Shown in pieces: positions 27,844-36,822 of a DNA stretch of 64,000 nt. Origin of the DNA: Microvirga solisilvae (GTDB taxonomy: Bacteria > Pseudomonadota > Alphaproteobacteria > Rhizobiales > Beijerinckiaceae). The stretch is from the NCBI RefSeq assembly GCF_022808595.1, contig NZ_JAKUCN010000002.1, positions 1 to 64,000 of the forward strand, written 5' to 3'. Position numbers and translations under genes: made by a program. The notes under the pieces were generated by a model. The model saw only the letters and a list, made by a program, of their open reading frames with translations, did no database searches and was not told the DNA's origin. Position 1 is the first letter of the stretch; every line of letters starts with the position of its first letter.

Positions 27844-28269
27844 CTAGAACGGCTTCACGATCACGAGGATCACGATGCCGATCATCAGAACCGTCGGCAC
27901 CTCGTTGAGGATGCGGTAGTATTTCGCGGGCTTGGTGTTCTTGTCGGCGGCGAAGTCCTTCAGGCGGCGCACATAGACGCCGTGCAAACCGGACATAATC
28001 AGCACGAGCGCGATCTTCGCGTGCATCCAGCCGGATGTGTACCAACCACCGTCCCAGAGAAGGTAGAGGCCAAGCACCCAGGTGACGATCATCGCCGGAT
28101 TGATGATCGCCTTGAGAAGCCGCCGCTCCATGATCTTGAAGGTCTCAGACTGGATCGAGCCCTTCGGCGCATCGCAATGATACACGAAGAGGCGCGGCAG
28201 ATAGAGCATGCCCGCCATCCAGGCGATGACGGCGATGACGTGAAGGGCCTTCAGCCAAAGATACAGCAT
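27844..28269 (-). CDS. hemJ: Protoporphyrinogen IX oxidase HemJ
   Basis: A 141-residue membrane protein with four predicted helices. The family signature is LYLWLKALHVIAVIAWMAGM, with PRLFVYHC soon after, and the end reads LNEVPTVLMIGIVILVIVKPF. HemJ oxidises protoporphyrinogen IX in haem synthesis in bacteria lacking HemY/HemG. The gene is 4 bases after hemE, another haem-pathway gene, which supports the call. Confidence 0.93.
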   Translation of the reverse strand: MLYLWLKALHVIAVIAWMAGMLYLPRLFVYHCDAPKGSIQSETFKIMERRLLKAIINPAMIVTWVLGLYLLWDGGWYTSGWMHAKIALVLIMSGLHGVYVRRLKDFAADKNTKPAKYYRILNEVPTVLMIGIVILVIVKPF

Positions 28270-28273
28270 TCGT

Positions 28274-29311
28274 TCAAGCTCCCCTCACGCGAGCGATCAT
28301 CTGCTCCACATGGGCGATCGGCGTTTCGGGCAGGATGCCGTGGCCGAGATTGAAGATGTGAGGACGTCCCTTCACTGCCTTCAGAATATGGTCGATCCCC
28401 TGCTCCATCGGAGCGCCGCCGGCAATCAGTGCCAGCGGATCGAGATTGCCCTGGGTCGCCACATTGTTCGGCAGTGTCGGCAGCACGATAGCGGGATCGA
28501 GGGTCCAGTCGAGGGCGAGCGCATCGCCGATCCCGGCAGAGGCGAAGCGATGAAGGTTCGCGCCGCCACCGCGCACGAAGACGATCACCTTGGCCTGGGG
28601 CCGGGCGCTCTTGAGCCCTTCGACCATCCGGCGGATCGGGTTCAGTGACAGCCGGTCGAAAAGTGCGGGCGGCAGGGCCGAACCGAAACTCTCGAAAATC
28701 TGCACGGCTTCGGCGCCCGCATCGATCTGGCGGATGAGATAGGCGGTGGAGGCCCGCACCAACCGGTCGATCAGCGCGTCCATGAAGGCCGGATCGCGAT
28801 AGGCGGTGATCCGGGCAGGGGCCTGATCCGGAGTGCCCTTGCCGGCAATCATATAGCTCGCCACGGTCCAGGGAGCACCGCAGAAGCCGAGAAGGGTGGT
28901 TTCCTTCGGAAGGCTCTTGCTCAGGCGGTCGAGGGTCTCGAAGACCGGGTTGAGACGCTCCAACGGCAGTTCATCGGCAAGCCTGGAAAAGTCCTGCTCC
29001 GAGGTGACCGGATCGAGCTTGGGACCCTCGTTCTCCATGAAGCGCACGTCCTGACCCAGAGCATGGGGGATGACCAGGATATCGGAGAACAGGATCGAGG
29101 CATCGAAGCCGAAACGGCGGATCGGCTGAAGGGTCACTTCCTCGGCAAGCCTCGGCGTGTAGCAGAGATCGAGGAACGAGCCGGCCGTTTTTCGTGTTTC
29201 ACGATATTCCGGCAGATAACGGCCTGCCTGGCGCATGATCCAGATCGGAAGAGGCCAAACCGGTTCGCCGTTCAGCACGCGGAGGATCGCTTTGGTGGGA
29301 TGCTCGCTCAC
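28274..29311 (-). CDS. hemE: Uroporphyrinogen decarboxylase
   Basis: Converts uroporphyrinogen III to coproporphyrinogen III. The 345 residues show the signature PIWIMRQAGRYLPEYRE near the N-terminus and GFCGAPWTVASYMI. The GTG at 29311 (SEHPTKAILRVLNGEP) with AGAGAGG upstream is chosen; the frame stays open to 29410 but that extension lies in the origin-like gap. hemE heads the hemE-hemJ-acetyltransferase run. In Caulobacter and several other alphaproteobacteria the chromosome origin lies beside hemE. Confidence 0.97.
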   Translation of the reverse strand: MSEHPTKAILRVLNGEPVWPLPIWIMRQAGRYLPEYRETRKTAGSFLDLCYTPRLAEEVTLQPIRRFGFDASILFSDILVIPHALGQDVRFMENEGPKLDPVTSEQDFSRLADELPLERLNPVFETLDRLSKSLPKETTLLGFCGAPWTVASYMIAGKGTPDQAPARITAYRDPAFMDALIDRLVRASTAYLIRQIDAGAEAVQIFESFGSALPPALFDRLSLNPIRRMVEGLKSARPQAKVIVFVRGGGANLHRFASAGIGDALALDWTLDPAIVLPTLPNNVATQGNLDPLALIAGGAPMEQGIDHILKAVKGRPHIFNLGHGILPETPIAHVEQMIARVRGA

Positions 29312-29421
29312 AGGGCCTCTCTTAAAAGAATATCTTTTATATAAAGAATCTGCTGTTTCTCTTGGGCCGTGAATCGCAAAGCCGCAACCCCGTCCACAAC
29401 CCTTCCACACGGCCAGGGTCG

Positions 29422-29437
29422 TTAACTGTTCATTAAC
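29422..29437. promoter_or_regulatory. CtrA box 1
   Basis: TTAACTGTTCATTAAC is an exact TTAA-N7-TTAAC match, the binding site of the cell-cycle regulator CtrA. It lies in the origin-like gap, 111 bases upstream of hemE. Confidence 0.75.
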
Positions 29438-29480
29438 GATTGGGGCAAGCCTGCCTCAATCCTTTCCGAATTCTTAAACC

Positions 29481-29496
29481 TTAACAACCCGTTAAC
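29481..29496. promoter_or_regulatory. CtrA box 2
   Basis: TTAACAACCCGTTAAC is a second exact TTAA-N7-TTAAC match, 59 bases from the first. A third pair of half-sites (29501 and 29513) has an 8-base spacer and is a weaker candidate. Confidence 0.75.
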
Positions 29497-29755
29497 GAAT
29501 TTAAACGGAAGGTTAACGTCACATCGGAACGTGATTCGTGCCGGATTCCCCCAAGCTTGGGATTTGAGACTCACACATCAGGCTGCCCTGTTGATGGCTG
29601 GTCCGGCAAATCACAGGCCTCTGCCCTGGACCTCGGGATTGAGCCGTTCTATCCACACTAATCGACTCCTTCAGGCCGTCGTGCGGGATAAGTGGAATAG
29701 GCTCTGACCTTCCCTTCACGCCGAACGATATGTCTCTCGCGTCGGGAGAACCACA

Positions 29756-30589
29756 ATGGCGGGACGCAGCTATTTTCATCTCCATCTCGTCTCCGACTCG
29801 ACGGGTGAAACCCTGATTACCGTGGCCCGCGCCGTGGTGGCCCAATATGAAGGCGTGGCCGCCATCGAGCATGTTTATCCGCTGGTACGCTCTACCTCGC
29901 AGCTCGAACGCGTGTTGAGTGAGATCGAAACCGCACCCGGCATCGTTCTCTACACCCTCGTGGACAACGATCTGACGACGCGCCTTGAAGAGGTCTGCCG
30001 CGCCACGGGCTCGCCCTATCTCTCCGTGCTCGAGCCCGTGCACCAGATGATTTCGTCTTACCTCGGCACGCATTCCACCGCGCGGCCGGGCGCGCAGCAC
30101 ATGCTGAACGCGGAATATTTCAAGCGCATCGACGCCATGAACTTCACGCTTCTCCACGACGACGGGCATCTGCCCGACGATTTGGACGAGGCGGACGTGA
30201 TCCTCATGGGCGTGAGCCGCACATCGAAAACACCCACCGCCGTCTATCTCGCCAATCGCGGCTTGAAGACGGCGAATTTCCCGCTCGTTCCCGGCATGCC
30301 GATGCCGCCGAAACTGGAGACGGCGAAGAAGGCGCTCATCGTCGGGCTTGTCGCGACGCCGGAGCGCATTGTGCAGATCCGGCAGAACAGACTTTTGAGT
30401 CTGAATGCGGATGACGATACATCCTATGTGGATCGTGAAGCGGTGGCGGAGGAGATCGCGGCGTCGCGGCGGCTTTTCGCGCGTCATGGCTGGCCGGTGA
30501 TCGACGTGACGCGCCGCTCCATCGAGGAGACGGCGGCGGCGATCATCGATCTCTACCGCGACCACCGCCTGAAATTCATCGCGGAGTAA
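29756..30589 (+). CDS. ppsR: DUF299 kinase/pyrophosphorylase (PEP synthase or PPDK regulatory protein)
   Basis: A bifunctional ADP-dependent kinase and phosphate-dependent pyrophosphorylase that switches phosphoenolpyruvate synthase or pyruvate phosphate dikinase off and on. In the 277 residues the N-terminus reads [14 protein letters not shown] and the P-loop-like motif is [18 protein letters not shown]. The end has [14 protein letters not shown] and a C-terminal helix. Which target enzyme is used cannot be told. It is the homologue of the gene (RP001) that flanks the Caulobacter origin opposite hemE. GGGAGAA lies 6 bases before the ATG. Confidence 0.93.
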   Translation: MAGRSYFHLHLVSDSTGETLITVARAVVAQYEGVAAIEHVYPLVRSTSQLERVLSEIETAPGIVLYTLVDNDLTTRLEEVCRATGSPYLSVLEPVHQMISSYLGTHSTARPGAQHMLNAEYFKRIDAMNFTLLHDDGHLPDDLDEADVILMGVSRTSKTPTAVYLANRGLKTANFPLVPGMPMPPKLETAKKALIVGLVATPERIVQIRQNRLLSLNADDDTSYVDREAVAEEIAASRRLFARHGWPVIDVTRRSIEETAAAIIDLYRDHRLKFIAE

Positions 30590-30593
30590 CACC

Positions 30594-31211
30594 GTGCCCG
30601 CGCTCTGGACCGCTTCGGAAAAACTGGTGCTTGCTTCGACGAGCGCAACCCGTCTTGCGCTTCTCGTCAGCGCGGGATTGTCGGTCGAGACACAAAATTC
30701 GAATGTCGACGAGCGTCTCGTCGAGGATGCGGCGCGAAGCGAGAAGCTCGATCCGCCCGCTCTCGCCGCACGCCTTGCCGCCGAGAAGGCGCTTGCGGTG
30801 AGCCTGCGGAATCCGCAGCGCATCGTGCTCGGCGCCGACCAGGTTCTCGCCTGCGGGGAAAAAGTGTTTCACAAGGTGGCGGATCGCGAGGCGGCCAAGC
30901 TGCAGCTGCAGGCGCTGTCAGGGAAAACACACGCGCTCCATTCCGCCGGAGCGCTCGCCATCGGTGGCAAGGTGGTGGAGAGCTTTGTCGCCATCGCCAC
31001 TCTCGCCATGCGCCCGCTCAGCCCCGAAGCCATCGATCTTTATCTGGAGCTGGCGGGTCCCGGCGTGCTCCACAGCGTCGGCGTTTATCATTATGAAGGT
31101 CTCGGCGTTCACCTGTTCGACAAGGTCGAAGGCGATCATTCCACGATCCTCGGATTGCCGCTGCTACCGCTTCTCTCAGCCCTGCGCCGGCTCGGCTGTG
31201 TTTCCCTCTAG
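30594..31211 (+). CDS. maf: Maf-family nucleotide pyrophosphatase
   Basis: Maf/HAM1-fold hydrolase of non-canonical or surplus nucleoside triphosphates. In the 205 residues, KLVLASTSATRLALLVSAGL is the nucleotide-binding N-terminus, RIVLGADQVLACGEKVFHK the catalytic acidic segment, and EGDHSTILGLPLLPLL the C-terminal motif. It starts at GTG four bases after ppsR. The run ppsR-maf-aroE-coaE-dnaQ is tightly spaced, so one transcript from the origin-side promoter is likely. Confidence 0.93.
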   Translation: MPALWTASEKLVLASTSATRLALLVSAGLSVETQNSNVDERLVEDAARSEKLDPPALAARLAAEKALAVSLRNPQRIVLGADQVLACGEKVFHKVADREAAKLQLQALSGKTHALHSAGALAIGGKVVESFVAIATLAMRPLSPEAIDLYLELAGPGVLHSVGVYHYEGLGVHLFDKVEGDHSTILGLPLLPLLSALRRLGCVSL

Positions 31212-31223
31212 GACTTGCATGTG

Positions 31224-32072
31224 ATGACAAAGGCCTTCGTCGTCGGCCATCCGATCAAGCATTCACGCTCGCCGCTCATTCACGGGTTTTGGCTGAAGAC
31301 ATACGGCATCGACGGCTCCTATGAACGTATCGAGGTGGAGCCTGTGAATTTCGGGAATTTCCTGAAAGGTTTTCACGAGCAGGGATTTGCCGGCGGCAAT
31401 GTCACGATCCCGCACAAAGAGGTGGCCTTCGCAGGCGTCATGCGCAGGACGGAGCGCGCGGAACGCCTGAAGGCGGTCAACACGCTCTGGGTGAAAGACG
31501 GCGTGCTGTGGGGCGACAACACGGATGTGCTCGGCTTCATGGCCAATCTCGACCAGAACCTGGGGATCGCTTGGGAACAGCATGTGGAAACCGTGCTCGT
31601 TCTCGGTGCGGGTGGTGCCGCGCGCGGCATCGTGGCGGGCTTGCAGGAGCGCTCGTTCAAGCGCATCGTTATCGCCAACCGCACCATATCGAAGGCGCAA
31701 GAGATTGTGCGCGATCTCGAACGCTACAGCACCGTGAAACTCGAGGCTGTCGCCTGGGATAATATCGGCAGCGTACTTCCCGACGCGCAGCTCATCGTCA
31801 ACACCACCTCGCTCGGCATGGCCGGACAGCCGCCGCTTCTTCTCGATCTCGATCGAGCACCCGACAACGCCGTCGTCACCGACATCGTCTATGTCCCGCT
31901 GAAAACACCCCTGCTCGCTGCTGCCGAAGCACGAGGCTTGAGAATTGTCGATGGTCTAGGGATGCTGCTGCACCAGGCCGTGCCCGGTTTCGAGCGCTGG
32001 TTCGGTGTGAGGCCTGAAGTGACGCCGGAACTGCGTGCGTTGATCGTCGCCGATATCGAGGGCGGAAAATGA
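31224..32072 (+). CDS. aroE: Shikimate 5-dehydrogenase
   Basis: NADPH-dependent reduction of 3-dehydroshikimate in aromatic amino-acid synthesis. Visible are the substrate site GHPIKHSRSPLIHGFWLK, catalytic Lys in NVTIPHKEVAF, NADP loop VLVLGAGGAARGIVAGL, and the closing GLGMLLHQAVPGFERWFG. The ATG at 31224 (MTKAFVVGHP) is preferred over a TTG nine bases earlier; AGGA lies upstream. Its stop overlaps the coaE start (ATGA). Confidence 0.96.
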   Translation: MTKAFVVGHPIKHSRSPLIHGFWLKTYGIDGSYERIEVEPVNFGNFLKGFHEQGFAGGNVTIPHKEVAFAGVMRRTERAERLKAVNTLWVKDGVLWGDNTDVLGFMANLDQNLGIAWEQHVETVLVLGAGGAARGIVAGLQERSFKRIVIANRTISKAQEIVRDLERYSTVKLEAVAWDNIGSVLPDAQLIVNTTSLGMAGQPPLLLDLDRAPDNAVVTDIVYVPLKTPLLAAAEARGLRIVDGLGMLLHQAVPGFERWFGVRPEVTPELRALIVADIEGGK

Positions 32073-32683
32073 CCTTCGTGCTCGGGCTCACCGGCTCCAT
32101 CGGCATGGGAAAATCGGCCACCGCCGATCTTTTCCGCAAGCTCGGCGTGCCGGTGCACGATGCGGATGCCGCCGTCCACGCGCTCTATCGCGGACGCGCC
32201 GCGCCGCTGATCGAGAAGGCGTTTCCCGGCACGGTCGTCGATGGCGTCGTGGATCGCCGCAAACTGGGCCAAGCCGTACTTAACGATGCGGAGAAACTGA
32301 AACAGTTGGAGAGCATCGTGCATCCGCTGGTGCGCGAGGAAGAGGAAAACTTTCTGGAGCGGATATCGGCCACATCTCCCATCGCGGTGCTCGACATTCC
32401 GCTTCTCTTTGAGACGAAGGGCGAGACGCGCTGCGATGCGGTTCTCGTCGTCACCGCGCCGGAGGATGTGCAGCGCGCGCGCGTGATGGCGCGGCCCGGC
32501 ATGAATGAAGAGACTTTTCAGGCGATCCTGCGTAAACAGATGCCGGATTCGCAAAAGCGCGCCCGCGCGCATTTTCTTGTCGATACGAGTCGCGGCTTTG
32601 CTTCCGCCGAGGCCCAGGTGCGTTCTATCCTGGCCTGCCTCGCGGGGCGGCCGGGCCGTCGTGAATTGCTGAAGAGAGTTTGA
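32069..32683 (+). CDS. coaE: Dephospho-CoA kinase
   Basis: Final step of coenzyme A synthesis. In the 204 residues the P-loop is LGLTGSIGMGKSATADLF, DADAAVHALYRG is the acceptor-site segment, and IAVLDIPLLFETKGE and TAPEDVQRARVMAR follow. It is translationally coupled to aroE. coaA, the first enzyme of the pathway, is encoded 7 kb downstream. Confidence 0.96.
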   Translation: MTFVLGLTGSIGMGKSATADLFRKLGVPVHDADAAVHALYRGRAAPLIEKAFPGTVVDGVVDRRKLGQAVLNDAEKLKQLESIVHPLVREEEENFLERISATSPIAVLDIPLLFETKGETRCDAVLVVTAPEDVQRARVMARPGMNEETFQAILRKQMPDSQKRARAHFLVDTSRGFASAEAQVRSILACLAGRPGRRELLKRV

Positions 32684-32685
32684 CG

Positions 32686-33414
32686 ATGCTGCGAGAGATC
32701 GTTCTCGATACCGAAACCACCGGCACCGATCACGCCAAGGGCGACCGGATCGTCGAAATCGGCTGCGTCGAGCTGCTCAATCACATCCCGACGGGCAAGA
32801 CCTACCACGTCTATATCAACCCGGAATTTCCGGTTCATCCCGGCGCCTTCGCGGTGCACGGATTGAGCAATGAATTCTTGGCCGATAAGCCGGTCTTTGC
32901 CGCCATCGCCGACGAGTTTTTCGACTTCATCCGCGATGGACGTCTCGTCATCCACAATGCGCCGTTCGATATCGGTTTCATCAACGCGGAATTCGCACGC
33001 ACCGGCCATCCGCAGATCAATCTCGCGGATGCGGTCGACACGCTCATCATGGCGCGCCGCAAGCATCCGGGTGCCGCGAACAATCTCGATGCGCTCTGCT
33101 CGCGCTACGGCATCGACAATTCCAAGCGCACCAAGCACGGCGCGTTGCTCGATTCCGAAATTCTCGCCGAAGTCTATATCGAGCTGATCGGCGGCCGGCA
33201 GGTGGGCTTCGATCTCTCTGCCCAGCCGAACAAAGCCGGCGGCGCCGCGTTGCGGTCCGATGCGAATGCGCCGCGCGAAGCAAAGCCCCGTCCCATGATC
33301 TCGCGCCTGACGGATGCGGAACGCGCCGCCCATGCGGCCTTCATCGAGCAGCTTGGGGCCAACTCACTCTGGCGCGAATATCTCGGCGAGGCATCGCCGG
33401 AAAAGTCGTCTTAA
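32686..33414 (+). CDS. dnaQ: DNA polymerase III epsilon subunit (3'-5' proofreading exonuclease)
   Basis: In the 242 residues, exonuclease motif I is IVLDTETTG, motif II LVIHNAPFDIGFIN, and motif III is HGALLDSEILAEVYIEL with the catalytic His and Asp. The C-terminal tail (residues after about 190) would bind the alpha subunit. The ATG at 32686, two bases after the coaE stop, is preferred to a TTG six bases earlier. The gene converges on secB across a palindromic repeat. Confidence 0.96.
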   Translation: MLREIVLDTETTGTDHAKGDRIVEIGCVELLNHIPTGKTYHVYINPEFPVHPGAFAVHGLSNEFLADKPVFAAIADEFFDFIRDGRLVIHNAPFDIGFINAEFARTGHPQINLADAVDTLIMARRKHPGAANNLDALCSRYGIDNSKRTKHGALLDSEILAEVYIELIGGRQVGFDLSAQPNKAGGAALRSDANAPREAKPRPMISRLTDAERAAHAAFIEQLGANSLWREYLGEASPEKSS

Positions 33415-33445
33415 AAAGTCGTCCCGAACACAAACGAAACTCAGT

Positions 33446-33543
33446 CCTCATCCTGAGGAGCCGCAAAGCGGCGTCTCGAAGGAGGTTCGAGAGAACACTG
33501 GAGACGCCTCGCCCTTCGAGACGCTACGCTCCTCAGGGTGAGG
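33446..33543. repeat. Inverted pair of a REP-like element
   Basis: The unit CCTCATCCTGAGGAGC-CGC-GTCTCGAAGG (33446-33485) is followed, inverted, by CTTCGAGACGCTACGCTCC and TCAGGGTGAGG (33513-33543). CCTCAxCCTGAGGAGC-type repeats are a frequent intergenic family in Rhizobiales. Together the two copies fold into one long hairpin between the convergent dnaQ and secB genes. Confidence 0.75.
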
Positions 33544-33612
33544 CTGTATTGTAGGCAGTAAAAAGCGGAGCAGTTGCCTGCTCCGCTCTGAAAGCTGAAA
33601 GACCGAACTGTC

Positions 33613-34098
33613 TTACGACAGGGTCTGGCCGCCCTGCTGGCCCTGCATTTCGGCCGCGCGCTGGCGGTAGAGAGCCACGAAATCGATCGGATCGATGTAA
33701 AGGGGCGGGAAGCCGCCGTTGCGCACCGCTTCCGCCACGATCTGACGGGCGAAGGGGAAGAGCAGGCGCGGGCACTCGATCATCACCACCGGATGCAGCT
33801 GCTCCTGCGGCACGTTCTGCACGCGGAACACGCCGGCATAGGTGAGCTCGAAGGCGAACAGCACGTCGCTGCCGACCTTGGCATTGCCTTCGAGGGTGAG
33901 GTCCACCTCGAAATCGGCGTCCGCCAGCTGCTTGGCGTTCACGTTGACCTGCAGTTCGATCTGCGGGCCCTGTGCCTGCTGCTGCAGAGAGCGGGGGGCG
34001 TTGGGATTCTCGAACGAGAAGTCCTTGCAGTACTGCGCAAGGGCGTTCAGCGCGGGCATGCCGCCGGGCGCTCCGTTGTTTGCCGGGTTGTCGGCCAT
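33613..34098 (-). CDS. secB: Protein-export chaperone SecB
   Basis: Tetrameric chaperone that keeps preproteins unfolded for SecA. The 161 residues begin [15 protein letters not shown] and include [37 protein letters not shown] and [20 protein letters not shown], which are conserved SecB segments; the tail is Gln/Gly-rich. The start at 34098 fits the family N-terminus; the frame is open further upstream but that part is Arg-rich and unlike SecB. The promoter is shared divergently with the Tim44-like gene. Confidence 0.96.
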   Translation of the reverse strand: MADNPANNGAPGGMPALNALAQYCKDFSFENPNAPRSLQQQAQGPQIELQVNVNAKQLADADFEVDLTLEGNAKVGSDVLFAFELTYAGVFRVQNVPQEQLHPVVMIECPRLLFPFARQIVAEAVRNGGFPPLYIDPIDFVALYRQRAAEMQGQQGGQTLS

Positions 34099-34363
34099 GG
34101 TTTCATGCTCCGAAGAGGGGTAAATCGGTCGACCCGGACGGGGGCGCCTCATCGTGATGAAGCGCCTGAGCGGCAACGGGCCATGGGCTCCCGCGCTATC
34201 ATGTTTCCGGCTCGGGAGGCAAGATTGGCAAGCCTCCTTCGCTTGTCGCGGGGAAAGGTGGATGTTACGACCCTTGAACCCCATATGCAAAGAATGACGT
34301 TTTCTCACCTCGGGGCAACGCTTGGCGCCAGCCAGGCTCGGGCAGGCTCATAACGGATCGACG

Positions 34364-35089
34364 ATGCAGGATTCCTTCGACATCACGACCCTCATTTTTA
34401 TCGTACTCGCCATCTTCGTGATCTGGCGTCTTCGTTCGGTGCTGGGACAGAAAACCGGCAGCGAACAGCCGCCCTTCGATCCCCTCTCGCGCCGTGACGC
34501 GCCCCTGCGGCCAGGCAATCCTAATCCTGAGCCCGATCACAATGTAGTGCGCCTTCCCGGCGCCAACGGCACCCGTCCTGCTGCGGCCGAGGTCCAGACG
34601 GCCGAGCGCTGGAAGGGCTTTGCCGAACCTGGCACGCCCATGGCCACCGCCCTTGACGGCATTGCCCGTGCGGAGCCGAATTTCAACGCCGGAGAATTTG
34701 TGGAAGGCGCCAAGGCCGCATACGAGATGATCGTCAGCGCCTTCGCCATGGGCGACCGCAAGACCCTGAAGGATCTTCTCTCCCGCGAGGTCTATGAGGG
34801 CTTCGAGCGCGCCATCAGCGAACGCGAAAGCCGAGGCGAGCGCGTCGAGACCACCTTCGTCTCCATCGACAAGGCCGAGATGGCCAGGGCCGAGGTCGTC
34901 GGCAAGACCGGACAGATCGTGGTGCGTTTCGTGTCGCAGCTCATCACCGTCACCCGCGATGCCTCCGGCACGGTGGTCGATGGCAGCCCGGATCAGGTGG
35001 CCGAGGTCACCGATGTATGGACCTTCGCCCGCCAGCTCGGCAGCCGCGATCCCAACTGGCAGCTCGTCGCCACCGAAGCGGGGCAATGA
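34364..35089 (+). CDS. Tim44/TimA-like domain protein
   Basis: A 241-residue protein with one N-terminal membrane anchor (DITTLIFIVLAIFVIWRLRSV), a Pro-rich linker, and a C-terminal Tim44-like domain (FVEGAKAAYEMIVSAFAMGD, LKDLLSREVYEGFERAI, VWTFARQLGSRDPNWQLVAT). Alphaproteobacterial Tim44 relatives are inner-membrane proteins; their role is unproved. The ATG at 34364 is chosen because the anchor follows it at once. Its stop overlaps the mltA start (ATGA). Confidence 0.88.
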   Translation: MQDSFDITTLIFIVLAIFVIWRLRSVLGQKTGSEQPPFDPLSRRDAPLRPGNPNPEPDHNVVRLPGANGTRPAAAEVQTAERWKGFAEPGTPMATALDGIARAEPNFNAGEFVEGAKAAYEMIVSAFAMGDRKTLKDLLSREVYEGFERAISERESRGERVETTFVSIDKAEMARAEVVGKTGQIVVRFVSQLITVTRDASGTVVDGSPDQVAEVTDVWTFARQLGSRDPNWQLVATEAGQ

Positions 35090-36258
35090 GGCATGCGGCG
35101 CGAGCTTTTCTCGCCTGTCTCTTTCCCTGGCTTGTGACCATGACCGAGGCGGAGGCCGCATCCCGTCTGGCCGCCCAGGCGCGACTTGAGGCTGTGTCCT
35201 TCAAGGATCTGTCGGCTTGGGCTGAAGACGATCACGCCGCCGCGTTCAAGGCCTTCCTGCGCTCCTGCCGTTCCCTCGATTCCAGTGCAGCAGCCCTGCG
35301 GCCGGCCCAAGCGGCCCAAGGCGATCTGCTGGCCGTCTGCCGCGCGGCGCTTCAACAAGAAAACCTGTCCCGCACGGAGGCGCGGCGTTTCTTCGAGGCG
35401 CATTTCCAGCCCTTCGCCGTCATTCCCCATTCCGGCAACGGCTTTCTCACCGGCTATTACGAACCTGAGTTTCGGGGATCACGCACACCGGACGCCACCT
35501 ACAAGGTGCCGCTCCTTGCGAGGCCCGACGATCTCGTGACGATCGAGCAGGGAAAGACACTTCCCGGTATCGACAAGAATTTGCAGGCCGCGCGTCGCGG
35601 CGCGAAGGGCTATGAGCCCTATCCCGAGCGCGCCGCCATTGAGGATGGTGCGCTGGGATCGCTCGCGAACCCGGTCGTGTATGTGCGCGAGCCGGCAGAG
35701 GCCTTCATCATCCATGTGCAGGGCTCCTCGCGCATCCGTCTCACCGACGGTTCGGTGATGCGCGTGGCCTATGCGGGCCGCAACGGACGTCCCTACACCT
35801 CCATCGGTCGCGTGCTGGTGCAGCGGGGCGAGATGGATCTCGAATCCATGACGCTGGAAAAGCTCATGGATTGGCTCAAGAACAATCCCGGCCCGGCCAA
35901 GGAGCTGATGCGGCTGAACCAGTCCTACATCTTCTTCCGCGAGGCGAATGAACTCGCGCCCGAGGACGGACCTATCGGCGGCGCGGGCTTTCCGCTCGTT
36001 CCGGGAAGGAGTCTCGCCGTCGATCGCGGGCTCTGGGCCTATGGCCTGCCTTTCTGGCTGGAAGGCGAATTGCCTTTCACCCTCGACAGGTCCGAGCCTC
36101 TGCGCCGCCTCATGATCGCTCAGGATACGGGTTCGGCCATCGTCGGCCCCGCGCGCGGCGATTTCTTTTTCGGCAGCGGTGAGGAGGCGGGCACCCGCGC
36201 AGGCCTGCTGCGTCACACCACGCGTTTCGTGGTGCTCATGCCCAAAGCCCGCAAATGA
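35086..36258 (+). CDS. mltA: Membrane-bound lytic murein transglycosylase A
   Basis: Cleaves peptidoglycan glycan strands with 1,6-anhydro formation. The 390 residues start with a signal-like segment (MRHAARAFLACLFPWLVTM) without an obvious lipobox Cys. The MltA barrel has GNGFLTGYYEPEFRGSR, VQGSSRIRLTDG and YAGRNGRPYTSIG. The C-terminal 3D domain has AQDTGSAIVGPARGDFFFGS with the catalytic Asp pair. It overlaps both the Tim44-like and the smr genes by four bases. secB, Tim44-like and mltA as neighbours is a typical Rhizobiales order. Confidence 0.94.
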   Translation: MRHAARAFLACLFPWLVTMTEAEAASRLAAQARLEAVSFKDLSAWAEDDHAAAFKAFLRSCRSLDSSAAALRPAQAAQGDLLAVCRAALQQENLSRTEARRFFEAHFQPFAVIPHSGNGFLTGYYEPEFRGSRTPDATYKVPLLARPDDLVTIEQGKTLPGIDKNLQAARRGAKGYEPYPERAAIEDGALGSLANPVVYVREPAEAFIIHVQGSSRIRLTDGSVMRVAYAGRNGRPYTSIGRVLVQRGEMDLESMTLEKLMDWLKNNPGPAKELMRLNQSYIFFREANELAPEDGPIGGAGFPLVPGRSLAVDRGLWAYGLPFWLEGELPFTLDRSEPLRRLMIAQDTGSAIVGPARGDFFFGSGEEAGTRAGLLRHTTRFVVLMPKARK

Positions 36259-36818
36259 CCAAGCGTCGTGGCCGGAACTTAAGTCCCGAGGAGCGGCGGC
36301 TCTGGTCGCATGTGGCCCGGCACGTGAAACCGATGAAGGGCAAGGCGCATCCGCCCGAGCCGGAGTCTGAGGAGCGGCCCGCGACGGCCCCTGCCCCGCA
36401 GATCGCGCTTTCTCCACCGCCCCCTTTGCCCCCGCCGCAGAAGAAACCTTCGCTGCCGCCGCTGGCCCCTGTGGAGCGCAAGACGCTCCAGGCCCTGCGC
36501 CGGGGCCGCAAGGATGTGGACAGCGTCATCGACCTTCACGGCATGCGCCAGGAGGAGGCGCATTTCGCCCTGATCGGTTTCCTGCACCGGGCGCAGAATT
36601 CCGGCTACAGTGTCGTGCTCGTCATCACCGGCAAGGGCGGAGCGCCCGTCAATACCGGGCTTTTCGACGAGCGCGGGGTGCTGCGGCGCATGGTGCCACA
36701 TTGGCTTCGGCTGCCGGACCTGCGATCTCTTGTGGTCGGCTTCGAGGAGGCCTCTCCCCAACATGGCGGTTCCGGTGCACTCTATGTCAGGCTCCGCCGC
36801 AGGCGGGGCGCGGGATAA
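36255..36818 (+). CDS. Smr/MutS2-C domain protein
   Basis: A 187-residue protein: a basic N-terminus (RRGRNLSPEERRLW), a Pro-rich linker, then a Smr domain with the signature DLHGMRQEEAHFALIGF and VVLVITGKGG, ending in LYVRLRRRRG. Stand-alone Smr proteins are nicking nucleases or RNA-binding proteins; the DLHG and GKG motifs are present, so nuclease activity is possible. It is coupled to mltA by ATGA. Confidence 0.9.
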   Translation: MTKRRGRNLSPEERRLWSHVARHVKPMKGKAHPPEPESEERPATAPAPQIALSPPPPLPPPQKKPSLPPLAPVERKTLQALRRGRKDVDSVIDLHGMRQEEAHFALIGFLHRAQNSGYSVVLVITGKGGAPVNTGLFDERGVLRRMVPHWLRLPDLRSLVVGFEEASPQHGGSGALYVRLRRRRGAG

Positions 36819-36822
36819 AGGC

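Larger units (their letters stand above)
29312..29755. other. Putative chromosomal replication origin (Cori-type) between hemE and DUF299 gene
   Basis: A 444-base gene-free gap. It holds an AT-rich block with the perfect palindrome AAAAGAATATCTTTT (29324-29338), two exact CtrA boxes (29422-29437 and 29481-29496), further TTAA half-sites at 29474, 29501 and 29513, and a 12-base palindrome CCCAAGCTTGGG (29550-29561). Six GANTC methylation sites lie at 29346, 29371, 29533, 29544, 29568 and 29664. TCCACA cores lie at 29393, 29404 and 29652, the last within CTATCCACA, one base off a DnaA box. The flanks (hemE and the RP001/DUF299 homologue) are those of the Caulobacter origin. Transcription diverges from here. 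Confidence 0.75.

Noticed and set aside
29312-29410. N-terminal extension of hemE
   Set aside because: The frame is open, but the extension has no match to the hemE N-terminus, and a GTG with a good ribosome binding site lies at 29311. The segment belongs to the origin-like gap.
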